64,000 nt of DNA from Acidimicrobiia bacterium (GCA_027494115.1 JAOSJL010000001.1:1-64000), one strand, 5' to 3'. Positions 44,963 through 54,000 are shown, numbered from the stretch's first letter. The notes: generated by a model not told the origin, from the letters alone. A program made the numbers and translations.

Positions 44963-45869
44963 GGTCCAACCACTTCGAGTACGCCTCGACTTCGCCGTGC
45001 ACCACGGCGAAGTAGGTCTCCTGGAGCTTGCGCGTGATCTCGCCGGGCTCGCCGATCTCGCGGTCGTCGACCGAGCGGATCGGCACCACCTCGGCGGCGG
45101 TCCCGCACAGGAACGCCTCGTCGGCGAGGTAGAGGTCACTGCGCAGCATGGTCGCCTCTCGCACCTCGTAGCCGAGGTCACGGGCGATGGTCATGACGCT
45201 GTCGCGGGTCAGCCCGTCGAGCGCGCCCGCCGACAGCGGCGGCGTCACGAGCACACCGTTCTTGACGACGAACACGTTCTCGCCCGTGCACTCGGCGACC
45301 TGGCCCTGCGTGTTGAGCATGAGAGCCTCGTCGTAGCCGGCCTTGATCGCCTCCACCTTCGCCAGGCTCGAGTTCACGTACACGCCCACACCCTTGGCGG
45401 CCGACGGGTTCACGTTGGGGTCCATGCGACGCCACGACGACACCTTCAGGCGCACGCCGTGCTTCAGACCCTCCTCACCGAGGTAGGTGCCCCACGGCCA
45501 CACCGCGATGCTCACGCCGACAGGGGCGGCCAGTGGGTTGAGGCCCATCTCCCCGTAGCCGAGGTAGACGAGCGGACGGATGTAGCACGACTCGACCCCG
45601 TTGACGCGGACGACCTCGCGGGTCGCCTCGCAGAGCTGCTCCTCGGAGTACGGGATCTCGATGTGCAGGAGGTGCGCAGACTCGTGGAGGCGTCGCATGT
45701 GGTCCGCGAGGCGGAACACCGCCGGGCCGCGGTCGGTCGGGTACGCGCGCACACCTTCGAAGACGCCCGATCCGTAGTGGAGCGTGTGGGTGAGGACGTG
45801 GACCTGCGCGTCGTCCCAGTCGACGAGCTCGCCGTTCATCCAGATCTTGTCGACCTTGTCGAGGGGCAT
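44949..45869 (-). CDS. ilvE: Branched-chain amino acid aminotransferase
   Basis: 306-aa PLP-dependent fold-type IV transaminase catalysing the last step of leucine, isoleucine and valine synthesis. The N-terminal WMNGELVDWDDAQVHVLTH and SGVFEGVRAY are typical, and the PLP lysine is in NPSAAKGVGVYVNS. The C-terminal CGTAAEVVPIRSVDDREI contains the phosphate-binding threonine-rich loop. The ATG at 45869 is 4 bp after the leuB stop, so it is cotranscribed and probably translationally linked. Confidence 0.93.
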   Translation of the reverse strand: MPLDKVDKIWMNGELVDWDDAQVHVLTHTLHYGSGVFEGVRAYPTDRGPAVFRLADHMRRLHESAHLLHIEIPYSEEQLCEATREVVRVNGVESCYIRPLVYLGYGEMGLNPLAAPVGVSIAVWPWGTYLGEEGLKHGVRLKVSSWRRMDPNVNPSAAKGVGVYVNSSLAKVEAIKAGYDEALMLNTQGQVAECTGENVFVVKNGVLVTPPLSAGALDGLTRDSVMTIARDLGYEVREATMLRSDLYLADEAFLCGTAAEVVPIRSVDDREIGEPGEITRKLQETYFAVVHGEVEAYSKWLDHVSE

Positions 45870-45873
45870 GTCC

Positions 45874-46866
45874 TCAGAGCCTTTCTGCGATCGCGTCGCC
45901 GATCTCGGTTGTGGTCCCTGTCACGCCCTCGGAGGCCGCGACCGCCTTCTCCACCCGCTCGGCGGCGTCGTGTTCTCCGAGGAACTGGAGCATCATCGCA
46001 GCGGAGATCACCGCAGCGCGGGGATCGGCCTTCCCGGTCCCGACGATGTCGGGGGCAGAGCCGTGGACCGGTTCGAACATCGACGGCCCGGTGCGGTCGG
46101 GATTCAGGTTTCCCGACGCGGCGCGTCCGATACCACCGGAGACGGCGCCGCCCAGGTCGGTGAGGATGTCGCCGAAGAGGTTGTCGGTGACGATGACGTC
46201 GTAGCGGCCGGGATCCTCCACGAAGTAGATACAGGCGGCGTCGATGTGGTGGTAGGCGGTCGTGACGGCCGGGTAGTCGGCGGCGACCTCGTCGAACGTG
46301 CGTTGCCACAGGTCGCCCGAGAACGTGAGCACGTTGGTCTTGTGCACGAGCGTGAGGTGCTTGGCGTCGCGTGTGTTCGCCAGGTCGAAGGCGTAGCGGA
46401 TGCAGCGCTCCACGCCGTGGCGGGTGTTCACCGATCCCTGCGTGGCGATCTCCTCGGGGGTGCCCTTGCGCAGGAAGCCGCCCTCCCCCGCGTAGATCCC
46501 CTCGGTGTTCTCGCGCACGACGACCATGTCGACGCCGTCGTTCAGCGCGGACGGCTCGGCACGGAACGGCCGGAGATTCACGTACTGGTCGAGCTCGAAG
46601 CGCAACCGGAGCAACAGCCCGCGCTCGAGCACACCCGGAGGAACGTCGGGGGTACCGACGGCGCCGAGCATCACAGCGTCGAGCTCACGGATCGCCTCGA
46701 GCTCCTCGTCGGGAAGAACGACACCCTCGGAGAGGTAGCGGGCGCCGCCCAGGTCGAAGGCCACCTCCTCGACGTCGACCCCGGCGGCGCGCACGACCTT
46801 CAGGGCCTCCGCGACGACCTCAGGGCCGATGCCGTCCCCGCCGATGATCCCGATCCTGTGCGCCAT
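45874..46866 (-). CDS. leuB: 3-isopropylmalate dehydrogenase
   Basis: 330-aa NAD-dependent decarboxylating dehydrogenase. Signatures: [13 protein letters not shown] at the N-terminus, [28 protein letters not shown], the [16 protein letters not shown] metal aspartates and [18 protein letters not shown] near the C-terminus. It oxidises 3-isopropylmalate in leucine synthesis and can oxidise 3-methylmalate in the citramalate route to isoleucine, which fits the adjacent cimA. ATG at 46866. It is the first structural gene of the operon. A leader with an intrinsic terminator lies in the 170 bp before it. Confidence 0.92.
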   Translation of the reverse strand: MAHRIGIIGGDGIGPEVVAEALKVVRAAGVDVEEVAFDLGGARYLSEGVVLPDEELEAIRELDAVMLGAVGTPDVPPGVLERGLLLRLRFELDQYVNLRPFRAEPSALNDGVDMVVVRENTEGIYAGEGGFLRKGTPEEIATQGSVNTRHGVERCIRYAFDLANTRDAKHLTLVHKTNVLTFSGDLWQRTFDEVAADYPAVTTAYHHIDAACIYFVEDPGRYDVIVTDNLFGDILTDLGGAVSGGIGRAASGNLNPDRTGPSMFEPVHGSAPDIVGTGKADPRAAVISAAMMLQFLGEHDAAERVEKAVAASEGVTGTTTEIGDAIAERL

Positions 46867-46903
46867 GGTGTCGAGCCTGTCCCTCGCTCGTGGTCCCGGA
46901 TAC

Positions 46904-46929
46904 AAAAAACCGCCCACCGAAGTGGACGG
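46904..46929 (-). terminator. Attenuator terminator before leuB
   Basis: On the minus strand CCGTCCAC-TTCG-GTGGGCGG-TTTTTT forms an 8-bp stem with a TTCG loop and a six-T tail. One pair is G-T in the minus-strand RNA but would be C-A if read on the plus strand, so the orientation is minus. It lies between the leader peptide and leuB and can stop transcription before the operon. Confidence 0.88.
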
Positions 46930-46938
46930 TCGTGCAGA

Positions 46939-46954
46939 CGCCGAGAGTTCGGCG
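46939..46954 (-). promoter_or_regulatory. Leader hairpin after the leader peptide
   Basis: CGCCGA-ACTC-TCGGCG is a perfect 6-bp stem starting five bases after the leader stop codon. The 5' arm CGCCGAA can alternatively pair with TTCGGTG inside the downstream terminator hairpin. It is therefore a candidate switching element. Confidence 0.65.
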
Positions 46955-46958
46955 CCCG

Positions 46959-47039
46959 CTAGGTAATGACGATGACGGGTGCTGCGGGGGAAGCGTTCCC
47001 GAAGAGAGCGAGCGCGCCGCGCCGGTGCTGGTCCGTCAT
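46959..47039 (-). CDS. Branched-chain amino acid leader peptide (26 aa)
   Basis: ATG at 47039 opens a 26-codon reading frame ending in PVIVIT and TAG. The four consecutive codons GTC ATC GTC ATT just before the stop supply Val and Ile, the amino acids made by the downstream leuB-ilvE-cimA operon, as in leader peptides of other actinobacterial ilv/leu operons. It is followed in order by a small hairpin and a T-tailed terminator 30 bp further on. The ribosome site is weak; no strong Shine-Dalgarno is visible. It is an attenuator element whose product has no expected independent role. Confidence 0.8.
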   Translation of the reverse strand: MTDQHRRGALALFGNASPAAPVIVIT

Positions 47040-47089
47040 CCGACTATCTTCGCAGGCCAGAGCCCCCCAGGCAAAGGGATAGACCGCTG

Positions 47090-47842
47090 ATGAGCCGCGC
47101 CGTGAAGATCGCCTTGCTCCTGCTGGTCGCCGTCGTCGTGGTCGTGATCATCGGCGTGGCCTGGTACTTCTTCATCCGCGACGACTCCGAGCCGCCGCTG
47201 GAGCTGACTCCGACGACGACCGGGGCCGACGGTTCCGCCGGTCCGTCGACCACGGGTGGTGATCCGGCGGGCGGCGAGTCCCCCGACGGCGACTGGATCG
47301 TCAGCAGGGAGTCCGCGGCCGGCGACGCCGTCAGCGTCGTGGGCTACCGGGTGACCGAGAAGCTCGCCCGGCTCCCCGCGCGCAGCGACGCTGTCGGGCG
47401 TACCGAGCTCGTGGCGGGCACGCTCACCGTCGAGGGAACGTCGATCACCGCCGTGGAGGTCACGGCGGATCTCACGGGTCTCGAGAGCGACGTGGACCGA
47501 CGCGACGAATCGCTGACGTCGAAGGGTCTGGAGACCGACACGTTCCCCGAGGCGAACTTCACCCTCACCGAGCCGATCGAGCTCGGGGAGGTTCCGGCCA
47601 CGGGCGAGGACGTCTCGGTCACCGCCGTCGGTGACCTGACGCTGCATGGCGTGACCCGGAGCGTGGAGGTGGCGATCGACGCCCGCTGGAGCGCCGACGA
47701 GAGCGGCGAGGAGATCGAGGTCGTGGGCTCCACGCCGATCGTCATGGCCGACTACGACATCGAGCCTCCCAGCGTCGGCGGCATCGTCGACGTCGACGAC
47801 AACGGAACCATGGAGTTCCAGCTCTTCTTCACCCGAGCCTGA
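47090..47842 (+). CDS. Membrane-anchored YceI-family protein
   Basis: About 250 aa. An N-terminal membrane helix (IALLLLVAVVVVVIIGVAWYFF) is followed by a Thr/Gly-rich linker and a YceI lipocalin-like domain: SVVGYRVTEKLA, EVTADLTGLESDVDRRDESL, FPEANFTLTEPI and GDLTLHGVTRSVEV are family hallmarks. YceI barrels bind isoprenoid or other hydrophobic molecules. The domain faces the outside of the cell. ATG at 47090 was chosen because the upstream extension overlaps the attenuator on the other strand. Ends GTMEFQLFFTRA. Confidence 0.87.
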   Translation: MSRAVKIALLLLVAVVVVVIIGVAWYFFIRDDSEPPLELTPTTTGADGSAGPSTTGGDPAGGESPDGDWIVSRESAAGDAVSVVGYRVTEKLARLPARSDAVGRTELVAGTLTVEGTSITAVEVTADLTGLESDVDRRDESLTSKGLETDTFPEANFTLTEPIELGEVPATGEDVSVTAVGDLTLHGVTRSVEVAIDARWSADESGEEIEVVGSTPIVMADYDIEPPSVGGIVDVDDNGTMEFQLFFTRA

Positions 47843-47922
47843 ACCACGGGACGGTTCCGCGGGACCGCCCGTCTGCCGCGAAACCTGTTCGAACGGGCGC
47901 GGCGGGGCGTTAGGATGAGGGG

Positions 47923-48393
47923 ATGGAAGAATCTCATCTCTCACCGCGCGCGCTGGAACGGCTCAAAGAGGAGCTCGAGAAGCGCACAGGTCCGGATCGC
48001 AAGCGCATCTCGGCGTGGATCGAACGCGCCCGCGAACACGGCGACATCCGCGAGAACGCCGACTACGACGCGGCCAAAAACGAGCAGGGCCACAACGAGG
48101 CCCGGATCCGCCACATCCAGCAGATGCTGAAGAACGCCGTGGTCGTGGAGGCCGGTGAGGCCGACGTCGTCTCCCCCGGTTCGCTCGTCGAGATCCGCAT
48201 CGGCGACGTGGACGACACGACGACCTACCTGGTCGGCTCCATCGAGGAGCGCCACGACACCTACGACGTCGTGTCGCCGAGCTCACCCTTGGGCAAGGCC
48301 CTGATCGGCCGCGGCCCTGGCGAGGTCGTCACCTACGAGGGCCCCCGCAAACCCCTCGAAGTCGAGCTCGTGAGCGTCAAACCCCTCGACTGA
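47923..48393 (+). CDS. greA: Transcription elongation factor GreA
   Basis: 156-aa GreA/GreB family protein that stimulates RNA polymerase transcript cleavage. An N-terminal coiled coil carries the acidic tip GDIRENADYDAAKNEQG (D41 and E44), which supplies metal for cleavage in the secondary channel. The C-terminal domain contains LVEIRIGDVDDTTTYLVG and VSPSSPLGKALIGRGPGEVV. ATG at 47923. Single gene between YceI and the ABC transporter operon. Confidence 0.95.
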   Translation: MEESHLSPRALERLKEELEKRTGPDRKRISAWIERAREHGDIRENADYDAAKNEQGHNEARIRHIQQMLKNAVVVEAGEADVVSPGSLVEIRIGDVDDTTTYLVGSIEERHDTYDVVSPSSPLGKALIGRGPGEVVTYEGPRKPLEVELVSVKPLD

Positions 48394-48529
48394 GGTGCCT
48401 CGCGGCGACGCACCGGTCGTGCCCGGGCGCGTACGCCACGGAAGCATCAGATGTGCCGGCGAACACCCGGCCGTCGCGGGTGACGTCGATCTCGCACGCG
48501 AGACAGTGGTGTGTCGCCACCCCGATCAT
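48377..48529 (-). CDS. Possible 50-aa cysteine-rich small protein
   Basis: A short minus-strand frame from ATG 48529 reads MIGVATHHCLACEIDVTRDG and ends RHLSRGV, with cysteines in HHCLACE and HDRC that could bind zinc. Third-position GC is high, as in neighbouring genes. It overlaps the 3' end of greA by 17 bp. It may equally be a chance frame in GC-rich DNA. Confidence 0.3.
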   Translation of the reverse strand: MIGVATHHCLACEIDVTRDGRVFAGTSDASVAYAPGHDRCVAARHLSRGV

Positions 48530-48570
48530 GCATCCGCCGAGCGCCGGGCCCACACCTAGGATCGGCGACC

Positions 48571-49707
48571 ATGCTCCTGGCACTGCGCGAGATCGCACGC
48601 GCCAAGATCCGCTTCGGGCTCCTCGCCGGCGCTGTCGGGCTGCTCGTGTTCCTGATCCTCTTCCAGCAGGGTCTGCTCGGCGGACTCGTCACCAACTTCA
48701 TCGGCGCTGTCGACAACCAGCGCTCACCGATCCTCGTGTTCAACGACCAGGCGCGAAGCAACGTCGAGGGGAGCTTCCTCACCTCCGACCAGGCAGATGC
48801 CGTCGCCGCGGTTGACGGTGTGGGCGAGTCGGGTCTCATCGGTGAGGGCACCTACACGGTCGACGCCGGCGACGAGATCCAGGACGCCGTGCTCTTCGGC
48901 TACGAGCTCGGCGGGCTCGGCGAGCCTCTGACACTCGACGACGGCCGACTGCCCGAGGGTCCCGACGAAGGCGTGGCCTCGTCGGCCGACGCCGACAAGG
49001 GATTCGCCGTCGGCGACACCGTCGAGATCGTCGGCGCCGACGGCAGCGACGGACCTCGCATCGAGATCGTCGGCACGGGCGACAAGCTGCGCTGGAGCGT
49101 GTCGCCGACCGTCTTCGTGAGCTATGAGACCTTCGAGGCGGCGCAGAGCGCCGTCAACCCCGACGCACCGGTCGTCTTCCCGTCGCTCGTGGCGGTCGAG
49201 CCCGCCGATGGCGTCGACACCGACGAGCTCACCGACCGCATCGACGCCGAGGTCCCCGGCACCGAGGCCCTCACCCGCCAGGAGGCCGTCGACAGGAACC
49301 CCGGCGTGCAGGGCGTCAACCAGAGCTTCGGGATCATCCTCCTGCTCGCCTTCCTCGTCGTGGCCCTCGTCGTCGGGTTCTTCTTTCTCATCCTCACCGT
49401 GCAGAAGGCCAAGTCCCTCACGCTCCTCCGTGCGGTCGGCGCCCCGAGCGGCTATCTCGTGCGCAACCTGCTCGTCCAGATCACCCTCGTCCTGGGTGCG
49501 GGTGTCGCCGTGGGCCTCGGCCTCGTGACCGTCATCAGTGCGCTGGACGCGACGGGCAACGTCGCCGTCGACCTCGAGATGCGGACGGCCCTGTTCACGA
49601 TTCTCGGGTTGGCGGTCATCTCGCTGCTCGGTGGGCTCGCCTCGATCCGCCGCGTGCTGAAGATCGACCCGCTGCGCGCCACGCTCGACTCGGGCCGGGA
49701 GATCTGA
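48571..49707 (+). CDS. FtsX-like ABC transporter permease 1
   Basis: 378-aa MacB/FtsX-type permease: a first membrane helix near the N-terminus (LLAGAVGLLVFLILFQQG), a long extracytoplasmic domain (residues about 40-240) and three C-terminal membrane helices (IILLLAFLVVALVVGFFF, LVQITLVLGAGVAVGLG, FTILGLAVISLLGG). It ends IDPLRATLDSGREI. The stop overlaps the start of the next permease by one base (TGATG). With the second permease and the ATPase it forms a complete mechanotransmission-type ABC system, perhaps exporting or releasing envelope molecules. The substrate is unknown. Confidence 0.87.
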   Translation: MLLALREIARAKIRFGLLAGAVGLLVFLILFQQGLLGGLVTNFIGAVDNQRSPILVFNDQARSNVEGSFLTSDQADAVAAVDGVGESGLIGEGTYTVDAGDEIQDAVLFGYELGGLGEPLTLDDGRLPEGPDEGVASSADADKGFAVGDTVEIVGADGSDGPRIEIVGTGDKLRWSVSPTVFVSYETFEAAQSAVNPDAPVVFPSLVAVEPADGVDTDELTDRIDAEVPGTEALTRQEAVDRNPGVQGVNQSFGIILLLAFLVVALVVGFFFLILTVQKAKSLTLLRAVGAPSGYLVRNLLVQITLVLGAGVAVGLGLVTVISALDATGNVAVDLEMRTALFTILGLAVISLLGGLASIRRVLKIDPLRATLDSGREI

Positions 49708-50810
49708 TGCGCCTCGCCGTGCGTGAGCTCCTCCGCCGTCCCGGCCGCTTCGCCGTCGTCGGCGGTGCTCTCGCCCTGCTCGTGCTGCTCCTGTTGTTCC
49801 TCGGAGCGCTGCTCGACGGTCTGTACCTCAACTCCAGCGGCGCCATCCGTGCCCAGGACACCGACGCCATCGTGTTCTCCGACGACGCCCGCGAGTCGTT
49901 CCTGCGCTCGAGCATCGACGCATCCACCCGTACCGAGGTCGAGTCGGTCGACGGCGTCGAGTCGGTCGGCGGCCTCGGTCTCTCGTTGCTCGGCGTGGAC
50001 ACCCCGGGAACCGACGACATCGAAAACGGGGCGGTGGTCGGCTACGAGCGCGCCACCGACACGCTGCCCGAACCGCCCGGGCCGGGTCAGGCCTACGCCG
50101 ACCGTGATCTCGGAGACGTCGGTGCCGACGTGGGCGACACCGTCCTCGTTGGGCCCGCTGAGGTCCCCCTCGAGATCGTCGGCTGGGTCGACGACAGCAA
50201 CTACCTGCTCCAGTACGGGTTGTGGGTGGCGCCCGACACGTGGCGGAACGTCCAGAACGCCAACCGGCCCGACGCCGTCGTGGCCGACGACGAGTTCCAG
50301 GTCCTCACCGTCACCACGGCACCCGGCGCGGATCCCGAGGCCGTGCGCACCGCCATCGACGACACCACCGGCACGACCGACACCTTCAGCCAGAGCGAGG
50401 CCGTGTTCGCCATCCCCGGCCTCCCTGAGCAGAACTCGACCTTCGCCGCCGTGATCGGCGTGACGTTGTTCGTCGTCGGTCTCGTGGTGGCGCTCTTCTT
50501 CGCCCTGCTGACGCTCGAGCGCCTCGGCCTCTACGCCGTTCTCAAGGCCGTCGGCGCAACGACGCGCGCGATCGTCTTCGGCGTGATCGTGCAGTCGGTC
50601 GCCGTCGCCCTCGGAGCATTCGTCGTCGGCGGCCTGCTCACGTTCGCTCTCGCGCAGGTGGTCCCTGCCGCCGTGCCGGTGCAGTTCGAGCCGAGCCGCG
50701 CCGTGTTCACCGCCGGAGCCGTCGTCGTCACGTCGGTGCTCGGAGCGCTCGTGTCGCTGCGTCGCATCATTCGTATTGACCCCGCCTCGGCCCTCGGGTC
50801 GGGCGTGTAG
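49707..50810 (+). CDS. FtsX-like ABC transporter permease 2
   Basis: 367-aa permease of the same layout as its neighbour: N-terminal helix (LALLVLLLLFLGALLDGLYL), an extracytoplasmic domain, and C-terminal helices (VTLFVVGLVVALFFALLT, VQSVAVALGAFVVGGLL, VFTAGAVVVTSVLGALVSL). It ends IRIDPASALGSGV. The parallel endings IDPLRA and IDPASA mark the two as paralogous partners. Coupled upstream by a one-base overlap and followed after 14 bp by the ATPase. Confidence 0.87.
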   Translation: MRLAVRELLRRPGRFAVVGGALALLVLLLLFLGALLDGLYLNSSGAIRAQDTDAIVFSDDARESFLRSSIDASTRTEVESVDGVESVGGLGLSLLGVDTPGTDDIENGAVVGYERATDTLPEPPGPGQAYADRDLGDVGADVGDTVLVGPAEVPLEIVGWVDDSNYLLQYGLWVAPDTWRNVQNANRPDAVVADDEFQVLTVTTAPGADPEAVRTAIDDTTGTTDTFSQSEAVFAIPGLPEQNSTFAAVIGVTLFVVGLVVALFFALLTLERLGLYAVLKAVGATTRAIVFGVIVQSVAVALGAFVVGGLLTFALAQVVPAAVPVQFEPSRAVFTAGAVVVTSVLGALVSLRRIIRIDPASALGSGV

Positions 50811-50824
50811 GAGGAGCAGATCCC

Positions 50825-51530
50825 ATGGCCGCACTGGAGATGAGCGACGTCCGCAAGGTCTACTCGTCGGGCCACGACGAGGTCGTCGCCCTCGACCACG
50901 CCACCCTGACCGTGGAGACCGACGAGGTCGTGGCCCTCGTCGGGCCGTCGGGCTCGGGCAAGACGACGCTGCTGTCGATCGCCGGGGGACTGCTGACGCC
51001 GACCGCAGGCTCCGTGCAGGTGTCGGGTGAGGACATCGGCGACTACAGCGCCAAGGAGCTGAGCAGGTTCCGGGGCAGCTCGGTCGGGTTCGTCTTCCAG
51101 GCGGTGAACCTCGTGCCGTTCCTCACCGCGCGGGAGAACCTGCTCGTCGTCGCCGAGATGAACGGCCGGCTCAACAGGGGAGGCCCGCGACCGTGCCGAT
51201 CAGCTGTTGGGTGAACTGGGCCTCGAGGCCCGAGCCAGGAACCAGCCGTCGGATCTGTCGGGGGGAGAACGTCAGCGGGTGGCGATCGCCCGGGCGCTCA
51301 TGAACGATCCCGGGCTCGTGCTCTTCGACGAGCCGACGTCGTCACTCGACACGCACCTCGGTGAACAGGTCATGGAGCTCATCTGTACGAAGACCAGAGG
51401 TCGCGGCGCCGGGGCCGTCGTCGTGACCCACGACAAGCGCATGGCCACCTTCGCCGACCGCACCGTCGAGATCATCGACGGCCACCTCAGCCAGAGCAGT
51501 AGAAGCAGCGCCCCTTCTGGTATCCGCTGA
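50825..51530 (+). CDS. ABC transporter ATPase (one frameshift)
   Basis: MacB-like ATPase of about 235 aa: Walker A GPSGSGKTT near residue 40, Q-loop FVFQAVNLVPFLTA, signature LSGGERQRVAIARAL, Walker B LVLFDEPTSSLD and VVVTHDKRM. The frame changes at about 51172: GGGG should be GGG, so RLNREARDRADQLLGELGL joins the halves. The start is ATG 50825, with AGGAGGAGC upstream. The last 10 residues (SSRSSAPSGIR) do not look native: they are antisense to a truncated HNH gene, so the natural 3' end may have been replaced at the junction near 51495. Confidence 0.9.
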
Positions 51531-52156
51531 TCGCATCCCTGGCTCTGGTGATGGAGGATCTCCGGGCAACTCGCGCAGGGACGAGCATGCCCGTGGCCTC
51601 GTCGTAGTCGACTGCGAGGGCGGCCCTGGGAAGATTCCAGTTGCCACGCGGATTCGACCAGGCGCCAACGCGCCTCGACCTCAACGGACAGGTCACCTGT
51701 GCGCCCGGCTTCCACGAGCGCATGTGAGGCGTCGGTCAACGAGATGCCCGGCTTTCGTCCACGGCGTTCGTCCAGGAAGAAGCGCAGTGGAACGTCGCCG
51801 CTACCCACGACGTGAAAGGCGTCGATGACGTTGTTGAATCCCAGTCGAACGGTGGTGGTGACGAGTTGTGCTTCGTCGATCTCGTCGCGATTGAACGCTC
51901 GGCACGCATCGAGAAAACGACTGGACGGCGACGTCGCCTGCTTGTCCATCGTGCGCACGTGTCGACACACGTTGCGGGCGAAGGGAGATGCGAGCTCCTC
52001 CAGAGCGACGAACTCCCTCTCCTCCTCGGCGAGTTGAAGGATGGACGCGGCGAGGGCGAACTTGTAGGAGGCGACATTGCGGCCGAACAGCACGATTCCA
52101 CGCCAGTAGTCGTCGTTGGTCGGCTCCACCTCGACGAACCGACGTACTTCGTCCAT
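51487..52156 (-). pseudogene. HNH endonuclease, truncated at the zinc knuckle
   Basis: ATG 52156 opens MDEVRRFVEVEPTNDDYWRG, then a helical region (SFLDACRAFNRDEIDEAQLV-like, FRRHVR) and a conserved-looking RWRLVESAW. After a frame change near 51645 it continues RAALAVDYDEATGMLVPA and AISGYQKGRCFYC. That last motif begins the HNH domain of a nuclease family found in defence islands. The frame stops two residues after CFYC at 51487, so the catalytic HNH residues are missing and the gene is cut where the ABC ATPase ends. This is a remnant or an assembly joint. About 220 aa remain. Confidence 0.6.
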
Positions 52157-52211
52157 TCCGCTATCGTGCCTGACTCCCAGGCTCCTCGCTGCCCGAGTTG
52201 GTGTTCGGACC

Positions 52212-52597
52212 GTGACCGACCAGTGTCCTTTCTGCCGACGCATCGAACTCGATGACGTCGCAGACGCCACCGCGCTCAGCGCGAGCTTCCCCGATGCGTA
52301 TCCCATCAGTCGAGGCCACACACTGGTCGTGCCCGCCGGCATGCATCCCGGCTGCTCGAGCTCGACGCCGCCGAGACGGCGGACCTCTGGGAGTGTGCAC
52401 GACGAGCAGCCGAGTCCTTGGCGGAGTCCCTCGATCCCGATGGGTTCAACCTGGGTCTCAACGACGGCGCCGCCGCCGGGCAGACCGTGCCACACGTGCA
52501 TCTCCACGTCGTCCCCAGGTTCTCGGGTGACGTCCCCGATCCCCGCGGTGGTGTGCGATGGGTGATCCCCGACTCTGCCGCCTACTGGAGCCAGTAA
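52212..52597 (+). CDS. HIT-family nucleotide hydrolase (one frameshift)
   Basis: About 128-aa histidine-triad protein. The start is GTG 52212 with CPFCRRIE, a zinc-type pair. FPDAYPISRGHTLVVP is the conserved HIT strand. After a frame change near 52345 the protein continues LLELDAAETADLWE and NLGLNDGAAAGQTVPHVHLHVVPR, which includes the HxHxH catalytic triad. It would hydrolyse nucleoside phosphoramidates or AMP esters. Its last 16 bp overlap tail to tail the VWA gene. Confidence 0.82.
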
Positions 52598-54000
52598 CGC
52601 TCGAACCCGGTTCCGGGGGCTGATCGAAGGGGAGGTGAGCTTCCCACGAACGAGGTCTTCGGGCCGGCCGCCGTATCGTCGAACGGGGCAACGATGAAGC
52701 CGACGCTCCGCATCAAGGCCCCGCTCAGCTTCGTGGTGCCGACAAGCGAGAGCCCCCACGACCTCACCTGCCCCTTCCTTCGCCTGTACTCCTCGACACG
52801 CATCTTCTTGCGCTGGACGGCGCTGTACACGCCGGATCGCATGCTCAGGGCGTGCTCCTGGAGTTGCTCGGCCTCCTCGGCGAACTCCTTCACCCGTTCC
52901 GAGTCGGGGTCGGCCATCGACAACAGACCGTGCACCGACTCCATCCGCAGGGCGGCACCGTCCAAGTCGCCTCGGTCGGCCAGGTCGATGGCCTCCTGGC
53001 GAGCCTTCGCCGCCTCGAGGAGAAGAACCTCTTCGTGGACAACCTGGTCGGGCTCCTGTTCGGCAGCTTCGTCGGCGTTCACGACGTTGACGACCAGCGG
53101 CAGCGTGACCGTGTGCGCCGACACCTGCTCGCCGACCGACACGTAGCGGAGCACGAACTCCGCCAACGTGCACGGACCCAGGGCGGCGACGTTCGGGACG
53201 TGGAACTTGCACACGACCCGGCGCTTCTCGCCGCCGTAGGCGTCACCGAGCTGCACCTGCGGTCCGTCGGGAGTGTCGTCGATGGGGTACTCGTTGAGCA
53301 CCCCGAGGAGTTTCACGTCCTCACTCGTGTGGATCTCGACACTCACGTTCTGGGCCACCACGGACGAGAGCCCCTCGAACTCCTCGGCGAAGATTCCGGG
53401 AGCGTCCTCGGGCGTCTCGGCGAAGTACGTGGATCCGCCGCCGGCGTCGGCCATCGCAGCCAGCAGGTCCTCGTCGAACCCTTCACCGAAGCCGATGGTG
53501 GTCGTGCCGACTGTGTCGCGTGCGTTGCCCGCGAGCCCGGCGAGCTGTTCTGGGTCGGTGATCCCGACGTTGGCGAGGCCGTCGGAGAGCAGCAGGACGC
53601 GGCGGACGCCGTCTTCCCCGGAGCGCTGTGCCTCCTCCAGGCCCTTCAGCCAGCCGCCCGACAGGTTCGTCATCCCGCCGGGGTGGATCGCGGCGATGGT
53701 GCGACGAACATCGCCGTCGGGTGTCGTGAGAGGCACCTCGAGTGCCACGTCGTCGTCGTAGGTCACGACAGCGAGCTCGTCATCCCCTCCCAGGCGCTCG
53801 GCGAGGAACACGCCGGCCCGCTTTGCAGCCTCGAGTTTGGGCCCGGCCATGGAGCCCGACCGGTCGATGACCAGAGCCACGTGCAGCGACGGCCGGTCGG
53901 TGTCGGGTGCGGGTGGCGCCACGAGCTCGAGCATGGCGTGAACCGTGTGCTCGGACTCGAGGGCCAGAAGTGTTTGATCGAAACGAACAGATGCGTCCAC
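52582..54000 (-). CDS. VWA-domain protein
   Basis: 472-aa protein with a von Willebrand factor A domain at residues 38-220. The MIDAS metal site DRSGS lies at 46-50 in LVIDRSGSMAGPK, with the second threonine in GGMTNLSGG and the third in LLLSDGLANVG. A beta-rich middle segment and a C-terminal coiled coil (EEAEQLQEHALSMRSGVYS) follow. There is no signal peptide. YfbK-like proteins of this kind are widespread. It is placed 42 bp downstream of mcrC on the same strand and could be cotranscribed, but a role with McrBC is not established. Confidence 0.85.
   Translation of the reverse strand: MDASVRFDQTLLALESEHTVHAMLELVAPPAPDTDRPSLHVALVIDRSGSMAGPKLEAAKRAGVFLAERLGGDDELAVVTYDDDVALEVPLTTPDGDVRRTIAAIHPGGMTNLSGGWLKGLEEAQRSGEDGVRRVLLLSDGLANVGITDPEQLAGLAGNARDTVGTTTIGFGEGFDEDLLAAMADAGGGSTYFAETPEDAPGIFAEEFEGLSSVVAQNVSVEIHTSEDVKLLGVLNEYPIDDTPDGPQVQLGDAYGGEKRRVVCKFHVPNVAALGPCTLAEFVLRYVSVGEQVSAHTVTLPLVVNVVNADEAAEQEPDQVVHEEVLLLEAAKARQEAIDLADRGDLDGAALRMESVHGLLSMADPDSERVKEFAEEAEQLQEHALSMRSGVYSAVQRKKMRVEEYRRRKGQVRSWGLSLVGTTKLSGALMRSVGFIVAPFDDTAAGPKTSFVGSSPPLRSAPGTGFERYWLQ

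Noticed and set aside
46867..47039. T-box or other riboswitch before leuB
   Set aside because: No T-box bulge sequence was recognised. A leader peptide with Val/Ile codons followed by a terminator explains the region better.
49452..50834. 460-codon minus-strand frame over the ABC permeases
   Set aside because: Rich in Glu/His/Asp with no domain. It is a complement of the permease genes, whose membrane helices are clear on the plus strand.
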